Below are positions 26,594 through 40,025 of a stretch of DNA of 64,000 nt, in pieces (positions within the stretch are counted from its first letter, which is position 1; each line of letters starts with the position of its first letter). Under the pieces are notes generated by a model that worked only from the letters and a program-made list of their open reading frames with translations, was not told the DNA's origin and searched no databases. The translations under genes were made by a program, and so were the position numbers. The stretch spans positions 124,001-188,000 of the forward strand of contig JAOVVO010000005.1 in assembly GCA_028564675.1 (NCBI GenBank). Direction: 5' to 3'. This stretch comes from Onchocerca lupi. Its lineage: Eukaryota; Nematoda; Chromadorea; Rhabditida; Onchocercidae.

Positions 26594-27101
26594 TCACCAA
26601 CAATAAATCATTCCACGAACGATCCTTACTATTTTTATAGGTGTGGAAGTTTAGTGGTAAGCAACACATATTTGTCATTTTTTTATTCATTTCAAAGCAT
26701 ATAAATTTGTTACAATATTAAAATGGTTGTATAAGATATGCCAATATGAATGAAAAAATTACTGATGTGGCAGAAATAAGTCTACGGTATAATATTGACA
26801 AATTTAAATAATCAGGCAGATTCGGATTGAAATAAGTAACACATTTTAATATGACAAATCTGTAAAGACTAGAATGAAAAGAAGAGGCTCGTGACCAGTG
26901 AAAATTGAGAGTATCCTGATTTTTGCGACTGGACTTTTTGCCATTCACCTTCTTGTTAGCACAGTTAAAAATTTCTAAAAATATGGTATATTTTCTTCAA
27001 AGATACATGACGAAAAGTGCATTAACACTGAGAAGTCCGTAAGTAAAAATTATGACCATAAGTAAAAATCTTAATAATTTAAAAACAACATACATTGATG
27101 T

Positions 27102-30100
27102 TTATCGCAAATTCGCAACCATGTTGGATGGATTCTCAAGATACTGTTTTACCTGGTTACTAAAATGAGCTATCGTAGCACCGTCAATAACACGATGGTC
27201 TGCAGCCCATGAAAAATTCACCACATTGGTGGCACAAACCTGTCAATATATGAAATTGGTCATCAATTTTCACCAGCTTTCCGTGAATCACTTACCGTGG
27301 GTGTCCAGCAAGAAAAAATGTTAGCATCCAATTTCAATTTCAGGACCATTTTTCTCGCGCATTCTCCTACGGAATCAGTCAATGCAATCAACAAGATACT
27401 GCTGGGAACTCACAATCATTTCAGAAGCACGCTATCAATCTCAAGTATGCAGAATCCATAACGAGATACATATCGAGAAAGATGATGAGACTGTCAACAG
27501 CGACGAATCCCAAAAATTAATGCTTCTGAAGCAACTCACATTTCCATGTTTATCAAATCGAGGCAGTTTAGAAATTTGTCCAATTGCTCCAATAGCAACC
27601 TGAGGTGACATAATCACTGGTGCAAGATAAGTGCCACCAATCTGTAAAAATTTGGCTACAATTTTTCATGATATTTTTTCGTCATAATTTTTACGTCAAA
27701 ACTAATGTGACAGTCCTTCCAATATTACACAAGTGATATGATTGTAGAGTTTTTTTTGTAAATGATGATATTCTCAAGTTTCTTCATTTTGCTTACATGC
27801 ATTCAATTAAATATTAATTAAATTAGTAGCAAGAAGTGGCTTATGACCAAATAAACTATAGTATTTCAATGAGCATCTAATATCTGCTAAGATCACGAAA
27901 TCAAATTTAATTTTAATGAAAGATACAGTTTCATCATTTTCATACTTTTTGGTAACAAATCAAATTTAACAGTAATTCTTTCTATATTTTTATTTCATAC
28001 TTTCTATTCCTGCTTTTTTCATTTAGGATAAAATTAACAAGCAGTGATATAAAAGAAACTAGATTGCAGCGGTCACAGAAACCTTCTAGACAATCACACA
28101 TCGAGAAATATCTGTCTTGAAATCTTGGAATTCTAAATAATTTACGATCAGGAATATTCTCGAACGATCAGACTATATACGCCAATGTACCAAATAAATA
28201 TTTTGAAGATTCTTGAGTGAACGATATGGGTCACTTGAATTTTTCGAAATTCCTTGCAAATATCCTCTTATAAAAATTTGCTTACCGTGCCTATATTTGA
28301 CAATGTAAACGTTCCATCTCTCAAATCTTCCGGACTTATTTTCATTTTATTGCCAGCTTCCTGAAGACGATTCAGCTCTACAGCGATCTCCCATACCGTG
28401 CGTTGCTCACAGTGTTTGATATTTGGTACTACAAGACCTTCTGGAGTATCCATAGCTATTGATATGTTATGCGATGCCTAAAAGACCGTACAGCAATTAG
28501 TAATACATAAGACATCATGTTTCACTGCAATGCTTAGAATTAATCTGAAATATCTAATATCTGAAGTCAGGAAAAATTACTAAATTAAGTAAGATATTTT
28601 CCTTAGTTCATCCCTGTTTGATAAATAAATCTCAGATTTAAAAAAAAAAAAGACTCTAATAATTCTTCCATATAAAAACGAAACGACTCCATTAACATTT
28701 CAGAGATTTGCATTTAAAGTGATTTAATATTTCTATGCGATTATGTAAAAAATTAACTTCTTGTCTCTCTCCGTTCAATTCCATCAAAATTGAAGTTAAA
28801 ATACTGCAATTATACCAGATGCTGCATCAAGATCCAAATTTTAAAATCTGCAGCACATGCTACATGCAAACGGAAACTTTTTTCTGTCTCAGTTCTGATG
28901 AAAACATTCAAATCAACAAATGATTACCATTAAAGAAACAAATAATTTGTCACTTAGAACTAGTTCTTACTAAAGCAAATTATTTGCTTGGAACATAAAA
29001 TCGATTAAACTTTGGAATGACACAAATCAACCTACTTTGCAAATGATATTCTCTATATTTTTGTCGACTGTAGCATTCAGTTTTGGAAATTTGCTCAAAG
29101 CAAGTGAGACAGCTTTGATAATAATTGGCATAAAACTCATATGAGCATTGTATGCTGTTTCAAATTTTTTCAGCTCTCCCCGCATTGTGATTAGTTGATC
29201 AACGTTCATCTGAAAATAGAACTTCAATCAGAAAGCCTTTTCCTTATCGACCAGACATGCTTTTTTTTGTCGATATAAAAAAAGCTCTTCCTTGAGCAGT
29301 CATCTTTCCTAATTTCCAGTCCGTATTTAAAAAATTTTTGTCTTTTTTTTTCTTTCTCTAATTCATTATATTCTGGGAAACATGAGAAAGGCAAATATTT
29401 GCGAAGGGAAAGACATTTTTTGCTAAAAATTTATTCAAAAATTCATAAAATTTTTTAATCTGATTTTGTTATTATTAATTACGTAGAATAAAATAAATTT
29501 TAATAATGCAAAAAAATGCAATGTTTCATATATTTTAGAAATACCTAGTTTTTTTTTTTTTTTTTTTTAAATTAACTACATGAAACAAAACCGAGCATAA
29601 AAATGCACTATAATGATAACAAATGAATATTACCTCATCGCAAAAACCAAGATGAGGTATTTTCAAAGATTCACTCATCGATTTGACCATAGCACGAGTG
29701 TAGCTACGTATAGGGATTACCTTATCTTCTTTCAGTACCTCAAACTAAAAATGTGCCGGATTTCATAACTGTGAGAAATGATCTATTATTACCTTGTCAA
29801 TTTACGATTACAAGGCAAGCAGCAATGTAACTGTTTTTGTAAGATGATAGGAAAATAAGTCTGATTAACATTTAATTATTGTTGCAAGATTACAAGAAAA
29901 GAAAAACAGTTTGATTAACAGTTTGATCAAATAGCTAAATAATTCATTTACCATTATAATTTTACATTGAAATACATATATTATAGGTATATATGTAAAC
30001 CTTTTCTGGTGAAAAACTCTGTGACAGTGATGGCATTGCTTTTGTGGCGTGAAGTGTTGTATCTATACGTGATACTTCTGCAGCTGCAGTTGTTGATGAA

Positions 30101-33100
30101 TCTAGAATGAACATACAGAAATTTGCTAGTAAAAGAGTATTCTTTCGTTTATAATTTGGATTTGCGTCAGAAAACGCGAGGAAAATTAGAAATATTCCAA
30201 AACATAGCGAAGATTATAAACAAGCAGATTTGATATTTACAACTCAATATGATGCATTATAGCTGTTTCAGCATACTCCATTTTGAATAGTATACAGAAT
30301 GTCCCTTTAATTTTTTCGTAATCTGCTGATAACAATAAGCTTGAAGCGTTTAATATGTTATCGTGCTTTAAAATATGGTAATATTCTGGGAAGCGAGAAA
30401 GGCATTCATAAAAATCAAAAAGAATATAAGTCCTTACCAGTTCGAAATTCGACATACCGAATAACATCATCTTTTAGAATATTTCCACTGAGACCTGTTC
30501 CAACGATTTCATTCAGATTCACCTTAAAAAAACATTCAGGGGGAACTACAAAAAAATAAGCTATTATTACCAGCGATTTTTACATCTTTTTTTTCAGCAA
30601 ACAAAATGCAAGCTTAAAAATAGCGCTGCTCCGGAAGAAATCCAAAAATATTGATTTGAAACAAGAAAGACAATAAAAGTTCATTGAATCCAATTAAATA
30701 TGTAACAAATTTTTTTTTAATATAATTTTATTACCAAACATTTTTTACCCTTTTCCTTTTTACAATATTTACTCTATTATAATGTGATAATTTCCACGGT
30801 ATCATTTAAAATTTGTGTTTTGTTTTTAACAACTCCAATATTCTTCTTTTTATGTCTTCATCTATGGAACATTTTCAAAACAATGAAAATTCTTCAACAA
30901 ATCTAAGCATAATGACAGAAAACCGGTTACCAAATGAAAAAAAAAAAATAATGAAAACAAAAAAATACCCCTTTTTCCTTAGCAAGTTGTCGAACTGCAG
31001 GAGTAGCCAGAACTTTTCTAGCTTCCTGAGCATCCTCAGAAGTGGTTGTTTCTCTGTCCACTTTTCCATTAATATTTTCCTCTTGCGTTCCTTAACATAA
31101 AGAAGTTGTATGATAAAAATTGCATTCTTTAACAAACAGTGGAAAGTAGCTACATATTTCATTATTTTCAGATCAATTTATAATTAATTAGATGTTGACA
31201 CAGCTTGCAATGAATTTTTATGCATAGGAAAAGTTATCATCAAACTGAGAGATGTTGTGTATGTTACTTTGAGCAAATTAATATTCGACACAGCTGATAT
31301 ATTGTGCAATTCCGGAAATACACAAAATTTTATATAGCTTTTGTAGTCCAGCAAATTGCAACATTAATATCAATTTGACTTTGGATTGGTGCAGAAAAAA
31401 TACAAAAATGATATCTCATCCCTCCCAGCTCCGCTAAACACAGTTCAGTAAACCACCGTGAATTATTGAATTGCTTGTGAAGGAAAAAATAAATACCGGT
31501 ATTGCTGTCTGCTACTTCGATATCCACAAGAGTTGTACCGACCTTTGCCATATCTTCAACATCATAGTATCTAAAATGAATTATTTTAAATCTAAAAATC
31601 TTCCATGAAGGAATTCAGCCATTGAATTTTTCAATACCAAAGGACAGCAATTGAGATCGAATATTAATGGAAATAATTTCAGAAAGATTGTTATAGAAGA
31701 AGTTTTCGTTCACAGTAAGGAAAATTAAGATATGATCAGACCCACAGTTTTTTGATAATACCATCATAACGACTGGTGATAGTCACTGATGCCTTATCAC
31801 TTTGTACTTCGCAGATGTCATCAAACTGTGCCACATGATCACCTTCTTTCACATGCCATTCTTTAATCTAAAAAACATTCATCAAAAATCAAGATAATTT
31901 CGGGAATAAGTATTGCTTATGTAACCACGAATTGCGCAACAAATTTTATACCAAAGTTCAGACACTTATTGTCTAGTGAATTGCCATGATGACATCAGAA
32001 AATGGGCAATTTCACAATTATAATATATGTTACATCAGCATAAGTCATATTAATCAACTAAATTGATAGCTTACTTGTACTTCAGCGATTCCTTCACCAA
32101 TATCTGACAACTTGAACTGCACAAGTGGCAGGAACCGAGCTGAAATAAAAAGAATGTGAAATTCAATGATAACGTATCAAAAATCGTCTGCTATCTTGAT
32201 TGATTAATTAATATGCCATCTTGAGATGTTCGGTCTCACCGAATAGATTTCTCGTTTTTAGCGGATATCGCAATATGAGTCTTGCCGAACTGGCTCGTAG
32301 CTCTATTCATCAATGGATTCCGCTTGATTTATTACTCTAATTAATGCAACATTAGCATTAATATAATAATCAATAATTCTCGTGCAGAAGTAACCTAAGT
32401 AGCAAACAAGAAAGAAAATGGCTCTTAGGCCACCTTCGACGACTTTTCTTTTTTCGGCAACTCTTAGACATACTTTTCAGCTTAGAATTCGAATAATAAG
32501 AGTAATGCGGTAAGCATTTCTAAATATTTCAGTTCAGAATTTTGAATTTCTACAAAAAATAAATCCTTAAAACTTTTGGCGATTTTAATTCGAGAATTGT
32601 GCAATTCAAGATGCTTGATGAAATGAAAGAAGGTGTTTCTCTGGGTGACATTTCAAATGTAAACAGTCTCAAGTGACATCATAAGCACACATATTTTTAG
32701 GTGATATGCAATTATAAATACAACAAAATATTTGATTAATTGTGCAAACAATATTATATAAGAATCTTTTCATCCCTTCTCCTACTCAATTTTTTCCTTG
32801 CTCCTTCCATCATCCTTTTTGTCTTTTCTTTCTCCTTTTTTCCCACTCTTCTTTTGCAGTCGCGAAACTCTCGATTGCGAATAAAATAATAAGAGCAGAT
32901 ATTTATGGTACAGGTGAAAATGAAGGATGATCTACTCTAAAAGTTGGTAGCAAGGCGCGGTCCTTTCCCGGGAGGAACTGTCATTGGTGCAAGGTGCGGT
33001 CCTATCAGCGGGAGAAACTGTCATTGGTAGCAAGACGCGGTCCTTTCCCGGGAGAAACTGTCATTGGTGCAAGATGCGGTCCTATCAGCGGGAGAAACTG

Positions 33101-33746
33101 TCATTGGTAGCAAGACGCGGTCCTTTCCCGGGAGAAACTGTCACTGGTGCAAGATGCGGTCCTATCAGCGGGAGAAACTGTCATTGGTAGCATGACGCGG
33201 TCCTGTCCCGGGAGAAACTGTCATTTATTCCATCTATCTCATCAGCTACTTCATAACTTGCTATCAACTGCATGCATATTTTTGCATAGATTCCAGAAAG
33301 AAGGTAGGCATTGCAAACATAAGAAGAATTCCGAGATTATAACCTAGGAGGAGTTAAGGCTTCCCCAGAGTTTTTTGTTAATTAAAGCCTAAAATTTTTT
33401 TTTCCTTTTCCCTGCTCATTTGTATTCTTCTGGCAAAATAACAGACTAATTTGCTGATTGTATTCGCAGAATAATAGATTCATTTGATAATATACAGTTT
33501 TTCCCAAATATTTGTAAGAATTTCAAATGTAAGAAAAAGTATCATAAATCTTTGATTTTTTTTTTTTTTTTTTTTTTTTGCTTGAAAAATTTCGAAATTC
33601 TCTCTCAGAAAGATTGTTTCATATTCGAAAGAAAAACTATCATTTTCTGGCAATAAATCAGGAAAGGATTGAAACGTACCAATTGAATTGGTTAGCATCC
33701 TACGACTTAATAAATAAATTCCTGATCGACTTATCAGTGATGCCAT
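27102..33746 (-). CDS. DBT: Branched-chain alpha-keto acid dehydrogenase E2 (dihydrolipoyl transacylase)
   Basis: Twelve exons, high to low: 33746-33680, 32139-32075, 31867-31746, 31570-31497, 31090-30969, 30522-30438, 30101-30001, 29744-29634, 29209-29036, 28477-28286, 27641-27540 and 27239-27102, giving 450 residues. This is the mitochondrial E2 core that moves the branched acyl group from E1 thiamine to CoA during Leu/Ile/Val breakdown. Seen: a basic, serine-rich presequence (MASLISRSGIYLLSRRML); a lipoyl domain starting FKLSDIGEGIAEVQ with the lipoylated lysine in QSDKASV (about Lys69); an E1/E3-binding domain (ATPAVRQLAKEKG, about 138-175); and a catalytic domain with AMDTPEGLVVPNI, IGGTYLAPVIM and the active-site DHRVIDG (about His420 and Asp424). 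All phases agree. Intron 1 (about 1.5 kb) carries a GC-rich tandem repeat. The gene appears intact. Confidence 0.95.
32947..33226. repeat. 40-bp tandem repeat in alternating A/B order, 7 units
   Basis: Seven contiguous 40-bp units occupy intron 1 of DBT. Two variants alternate A-B-A-B-A-B-A, giving an 80-bp higher-order period. A units carry CCTTTCCCGGGAG (CCTGTCCCGGGAG in the last), B units carry CCTATCAGCGGGAG, and all share GCGGTCCT and AACTGTCATT. The block is conspicuously GC-richer than its surroundings, and the copies differ by only a few bases. Open frames through it are a by-product of the repeat. Confidence 0.93.
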
Positions 33747-35181
33747 CCTGAAAAGATATCTTCTTGCTACAGTTCTTTGGAAGATGTCATAACAATATCG
33801 TTTCTCCCACTGTTTGATAGTACAGATTATAGGAGATCAATTTAATCTGATATGGTACTGTGGGAAGGAAATTTTTTTGGACATCTAGCCAATCCATTTA
33901 ACATTTATCGCTGAAAGAGGAAGCCATTCAAGTCAGTCACTGAAGGTAATGTTCATATTGAATATATGTATCTCAAATGCAGATATCATCTTTTCTAAAC
34001 CCCTGCTAATTGGCTATTTTAATTTAATTAGCAGTGAATCTTCACTGCAATATCTCAAACAGGTATCTTATCTCAAGCAGTTAAACCAAGTATGATAATG
34101 ATCCACTGGACTTTTTTCGAGTATTATTTTGATGACAGCTAATTCTATTATTTGTCATGTTATCATCAAGAACTTCAATGGTAAGAAAAGCTGAAGCTAT
34201 TTGTTAGCACAGTCAAGCGCCTACTTAATTAAATTTAATTAACATCAATGGCTTTTCTAAAATGAAAATATACTCTTTGATAGTTGATTGATGTTTTTGT
34301 ATCAAAACTAGTTTTGGTCTTAAATGCATCTTCTTTGGGATTTGGTTAAACAAATATCATGTTACAACTGACAAACTTTTTTGCTCGTTTTGAAAGTTCA
34401 CTGACTACTTTGGATCTTAACTCCAAAAATCCAAAGGGAAAAATGCAAAATTGATTAGATGAGGCAGTTCAAAGGTTAGCTCACTCCAAATATTTGAAAT
34501 CTAAACATCACCGAGAAATGAATAAAATTGGAAATGAGAAATACAACAAGGAGATAGGGTATTGGAGGAGAGCAAATGGTTGTGTGTACCATCAACACTC
34601 CAAGCAATCTGTCTCTATTGAGCAAATATTTTGAGAGTAGGAGGGAGGTACATGGATGCGTGTTGGCGTATCTAATGCTATTGATATTGATACTGTCACC
34701 AGATGACGATTGCTATTGTGAGACCGAGTAATATCGAGATTGAAATGACAAATCTCTTTCTAATCATTATCACCGGAATAATCACCAGAATCTAGTCACC
34801 GGAATACTTTCAAGATAGGTTCTCTTTGCTACACCTCTCATTGATATGTCAACTAATGTTGGCTGAAATATACATAAAACGACTGACTTTTTTCAATTTC
34901 CTTCTTCACTGCTCTTTCGACATTTGAACTATGAAATTCTTACCGCAAGTTTACTTAGCAGAGTGTCCACAGATTGAAGTATATTGGAAGCATGTTGAAA
35001 ACTTCATTTAAAAATATTCGATTAAATGATTGAAATAGTAAGAGAATAATCGTTCGCGATATCTATCATAGTCCAAAAATTAAAAAAATTAATTGAAAAA
35101 AAGCGGAATCTATTTTATATTTAATTTAAATCATCGTCAAGGTTTTCATTTTATTTTATTTTATTCATTTTTCACTTTTTA

Positions 35182-35212
<31 letters not shown>

Positions 35213-35927
35213 GAAACCTAATAATCTTTTTGAATGTGAAAGTGAGTCGCAAAATTAAATGTTTTTGTTGCTTAAAAAAAAAAAATATTAATACTATGAA
35301 TAGCTTTTATTATTTCTTCCAAACGAGTAACTTAATGGATATTTGTTGTGATATTTCTCAATTAATTTATAATCTTTAATAAGAATATAGAGAAGACTGA
35401 ATTAGCAATTGATATACCTGCAGGATATGCTACCGACTTTTTTAAAGCTTATATAAATATATATGGAATGAAACAATATTCTCCATTTAAATGAAAGGAA
35501 TCACTATTTATATTACTTTTGAAATGCCTTCTTATTCGAAACATTGCCATTTCTTTTTATCTCAACAATAAATAGTAATGACAATAGCAAGATGAATTAT
35601 CGCGTATAATTAGGGATTTTAACAATTCAGCAATCAAAAAAAAATTAATACAAAACACTGAATCAAAGGTTAGAGAACAGAGAAACAATAATATTTATTG
35701 ATAATGGAACAAAAAGAAACATGGAAAATTGAGAAGGATCGCAAACAACAGTCAAGTATAGAAAAAATAATAAATTGATGGAAGAAGACGAATTAAGAGT
35801 CATTTTACTGATTTTAAGCTGATAACATACATGATTTTGGATCTGAACATATGGTGCATCTAGAATTTTTTCAATTATTTGATAAAATGATAATCATGAT
35901 CGAAATTCCTCTATCAATCCTTCATAG
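33747..35927. other. Divergent intergenic stretch
   Basis: The region between the 5' ends of DBT (minus) and the PDZ gene (plus), expected to hold both promoters. It is AT-rich, with a T run of about 30 near 35180-35209. No exon was supported. The true first exon of the PDZ gene may lie here (for example a start near 35778 or 35851). Confidence 0.4.
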
Positions 35928-38900
35928 CGACACATCTTCTGCTGGACCAATTAAACAACACCCTGTATCAAATTGGTCAGAAAATTTTCAAGTGGAAAAA
36001 GGTATATATCTTTTCTGGATTTTTGTCCATCCTTTTAAAAGACTTTTTAAACTTCATGATTTGTTCCTGTAGTAACGTCTATATATGAACAACTTGCTAG
36101 TTTTTAAATGCATAGATTTGTTTTGGAGTTATACTAGAAACCCAATATTTGGATGAAGTCGACAAGTTCAGTTCTGCTTATCAGTCATTTGCATATCTTG
36201 CAAGATTTTGCATATATTTCTTTCCGCAAGAATGATATATAATGGTAGAAATGTTGTTTTTCAGTCCAACAGTCTCATAAATCTGAGCGCAGTAATTTGA
36301 TTCTGAAAGAGAACTCGTTTGAAGCTGCTATCATAAACTCGAACTACGACGGATGCGAAATAAGGAAAAAAAGAAAAGCTCTGAAGATGCTCAGGCACCT
36401 AAGGAAGCATCAGAAAATCATCAGCAATCTTTACAGAATCAACTTATCGTTAATTCGCCACCGCTGGAACCATTCCAGGTTAAAGTGAATCAACATACAA
36501 TAAATAGTATTTTCATATTTAGTTTTTTTCTTTTATCATTCTGACAAATCATTAATCATAAATTCATCAAATCATCAAAACATCAGATCATCAAATGCAT
36601 TTTTGTTTTAATTTTATATAGCCATACTGAGCTCCCTCAAATGAAAGAATCTTAAATATGCTAGAAGGATTTGGGCGATGTGGTACAGATCAGAAGAATG
36701 AGACTCATTCTGGAAAGTAAAATAGCTTGTTGATAACAGGCTGTCCTAATCAATCCTAATCTAGACGATTGATATCCATTTTTGCTCTTTACAAACCTAT
36801 CAAATTGTAGTTGTTAATGAAAGTATCTGTAAAGACATTTAATCAGCCTGGCAAATAAATGATAGAATTATTGTTTTCAATCTATCATGTATCTGCTCCA
36901 ATTTTTGTTGAGAAATGAACTGGGTAAGAGATTTCCTCCGATCTCATATTGGAAATCGCTATTCTATCAAATCGAGCAAATATGATTGCTTAATCAAATT
37001 CGCCCAAATTTAATGAGAAAGTTGTCATATGCACGAAGGAAGAAATTAAACTTCGAAAAATTAAAATACTAAATCTTCAATAAAGCCATTAAAAGCAATA
37101 ATTGACTGAAAGTTTTATAGCAAAGGAAAAGTGAAAACTTGAATGAATTATTTGAAAACATATATGAAGCATTCTTTAATCTGTTCGATTCATCCAATGA
37201 CTTAAATTAATTTTTGATCTAGTCAAGATGTTTCTAGGAGACAATATTACTCAAGAAGCCACTTGGCTTGCGAATTTCCAAAAATACGCTACAGGTTAAA
37301 GTTCATTTTGTAATTAAAAAAAATTTCCTTAATTAAAACACTGTATCTTTAATTCTTCATGACAAAATCATTAAGAGAATAACTGACTGAAATTTTTGGC
37401 ACTATAATTTAAAAAAAGATTTTAACTGTTTCAAAAATTTCCATAAAATCACTGATAAATTGACAAGCCATTGATAAATTGATAAATCACTGATAAATTT
37501 TTTATCACCAATAAATTGGTCATATTCATTAGAACTCGAACTATCATTATCATAATTCAGATGAAATACATCGAAACTTTTACTTAAGGTAACATATATT
37601 GAGGAATCTGGGGCATCAGTAGGACGAGTATGCGTTGGTGATATTATCATAGCTATTGATGGACAAAAAATCAGAACTATCCATGAACTTAATAGTGTCC
37701 TTAGAAAATCTTCATCGGTAAAACTATCTTTTTTTAAAATTTTATTAAAATGTTGTCAAGTTCAACTCCCGAATAATTAATAGAGTTTTTCCTCATAAAA
37801 TTATTTAAAAGTCCTACAATTCACTACACAATACTAAAAAAAGTAAATTAATGTGACACTGTTTCGCGAAATCTGCAAGAAATTTCCGAACTTTATATGA
37901 ATTTCAGACTAAAAATTGAAATTAAACTCTTGTTTCTGAAAATTTTTGTCTGAAATCAAATTGATAGAATACCAATATAATTTATTACAGATTCCTAGAA
38001 TTTTAATTTACGAATTACATGCAGATGGCAGCTGTTGAATTCAAACGTATATGCTATTCAAAATGCAAACATAAAAGGACATTTGTCGAAAAAATAAGTG
38101 TCGAACGGGGTCGAGAAATGAAGTGCACAGGACGGGCTATCGATTTGTATCTGGCGAGAAAATGAATTCTCTTCTCTAATCTAAAAGAAATCTTGAATAA
38201 ATTAAATCAACTCTCAAGGGCATTTTAAAATAAAGCCACCGTAAAATTTCGTTCCTCTGGTGATAACTGATTAGAAGATTTATGATTCCTTCTGAAAGAC
38301 GAAGAATTCCAGTGAAAATATGACCTTCTGGGACCACTTCTTTACAAAAACAATAAGAGAAATGCAAGAAATGAAAATCATAAGAGAGAAAATCCATTTA
38401 TATCCTAATTGGTTTTTTTTAAATCATTTCGGGAAAAGATCTTGTGTCTATTCCAAGTGAACGATTAATTTTTCATTTCATCTCTTGGAACTTACTTCTT
38501 TAAGGGAATTTCGAACATTCTTTTATTTAAACTAGTAACAATAACAAAATATGCCTTTTGAAAAATATCGCGTTTGTTCAAAAATAAAATTTCAATTCTG
38601 CAGGTCCAAATGGCGCTACCCATGAATGATATGATTGATGTGAGCGAAATGCTCGGATTGTCAGTAAAATATGATGCAAAAGAAAGAATTCAAGTAAACT
38701 CTACAACGATTGACAGTCTCTCGTCGCTACATCTGCGTCCAGGCGACATAATACGGCATATTTTGATATTCGTCTGATTAGACAAACTTTCCGAATTCAG
38801 AAATACAGCATTTTGCTAAATTCCAGTAGTCTCCAAAAGAATTGATCATCGTTAGAATTGCAAAGAACTTAGTTGACGGCATGCTGGAAAAGAATTTATG

Positions 38901-39630
38901 CGATGCACCAATTCGCAAAATTAATTGATGAATTTATTAAACCAATTGAGTAATGTTTGAATGCTATAATAGAGAGCATCAAACTAGAGAATTCGAAGTT
39001 TTCCAGATTAAATTCATTGTTTTAGTGAAGTGAATGAGTATCCCATTGCAAGTAAAACTATGCTCGATCATTTCATACAAGCAGCAGTTATTGAAAGTGG
39101 TCAGGTATTCATCACCTTATCTTTTAGAATATTCAAAAATTTACAAAAAAAAAAAAGAAAAAAAAAAAGAAAAAAAACTCATGATCACATCATAATTTAA
39201 ACGATATAATTTTTCATCCATTAAGATAAATTTTACAATCGAAAGTTCGGCCGGAGGCATTGATAGCTATGGCGATCAAGTTGAATTGGCAAATGACGTT
39301 CTAGAAATCGCTCAAAAACAAGTAAATTTTCTGAATTATTTCTTTTAGTCTATTCGATCTCCTTTATTTTATCGTATCATGCAAAGTCAGACTTTTTTAA
39401 AATTAAATGAGATTACTTGACTTTTGCAGATCATGCAATTCCGAAATTTGGCTTCAAAAGCATTAAATCTTCCGTCAATATTACGGAAACAGCAAACAAG
39501 CAAAACATGCAGAAAAATCGTTATTTCTGAGAATTTTGTTGAATTACCAATTGGAGCTGATTTTGATCCATCAAAATTGAAACCATGTAAAGGAGCTAAC
39601 ATCGAAATGGGAACTATTCAAAAGAAATGA
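35928..39630 (+). CDS. PDZ-domain protein, nematode type, 5' end uncertain
   Basis: Recognisable exons: 35928-36001, 36265-36478, (37228-37294?), 37589-37717, an exon near 38023-38160, 38604-38755, 39026-39104, 39226-39321 and 39430-39630. PDZ 1 is only partly visible (VTYIEESGASVGRVCVGDII, then AIDGQKI). PDZ 2 is clear: LGLSVKYD carboxylate-binding loop, LRPGDII, then EVNEYPIASKTML. The C-terminal tail (AQKQIMQFRNLASKALN, PSILRKQ, PIGADFDPSKLKPC) resembles that of a nematode-expanded PDZ family; this is from memory. PDZ proteins usually bind C-terminal peptides of membrane proteins. The 38604 exon must end at a GC donor (ACG|GC at 38756) to join the next in phase. In 36265-36478 the coding frame appears to switch at an A run. 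Some joins in the middle are unresolved, so the gene may carry a real lesion. Confidence 0.6.
36546..36598. repeat. ATCA-rich imperfect simple repeat
   Basis: A short run built from ATCAT/ATCAA words in an intron of the PDZ gene. Confidence 0.55.
37441..37517. repeat. Imperfect tandem repeat of a TGATAAATT-containing unit
   Basis: Several copies of CACTGATAAATT-like words occur in a row with variable spacing, within the intron before the first PDZ exon. Confidence 0.55.
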
Positions 39631-40025
39631 AATATCTTGATCATACTATCATAATGCTTTAGAAGAAATTTCAAAATTTATTGATCTTGTACGTTTCTTT
39701 TCTGACATAATCGCACAGTATTCTGTATGTATGCACAAAATGACAAAAATATCGTTGTAAACAAAATATTTTGCAGAAAAAGTTCATTATTTTTTGCTCC
39801 GATGATTTTATGATTAGATGATATTAGTTACAGTGTATGCTATAATTTCGTTACGATTTATTTCATGCAAATTTTGCTCGATTTAAAAAGTATAAAATGA
39901 GAAGAATGAATGTTTGATGTCATTTGATTAGTAAATATAACGAAAATTCAGTTCAGTTCAAAGTTATAGTGTTAAACACTACGAATTTGGAAGAACTGAA
40001 AGACTGAAAAATATTCAAGAATGAA

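Larger units (their letters stand above)
24259..27101. other. Poorly resolved intergenic region
   Basis: About 2.8 kb between the 5' end of the long minus-strand gene and the 3' end of DBT. It contains a candidate secreted-peptide gene (24657-24980, plus) and open cysteine-containing frames on the minus strand (24.8-25.1 kb and 26.06-26.59 kb). A plus-strand open segment at 25526-25604 behind a TTTTCAG could be a short exon. I could not assemble a complete gene from the remaining pieces. Confidence 0.35.

Noticed and set aside
27240..27539. Possible extra DBT exon (frame with KLKLDANIF) between the last two exons
   Set aside because: Joining 27540 directly to 27239 is in phase and matches the family, which has no insertion there, so this is treated as intron.
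32984..33347. Open frames with repeated VIGS and GETV words
   Set aside because: They are produced by the 40-bp tandem repeat; the unit length is not a multiple of three and the region lies in the DBT intron.
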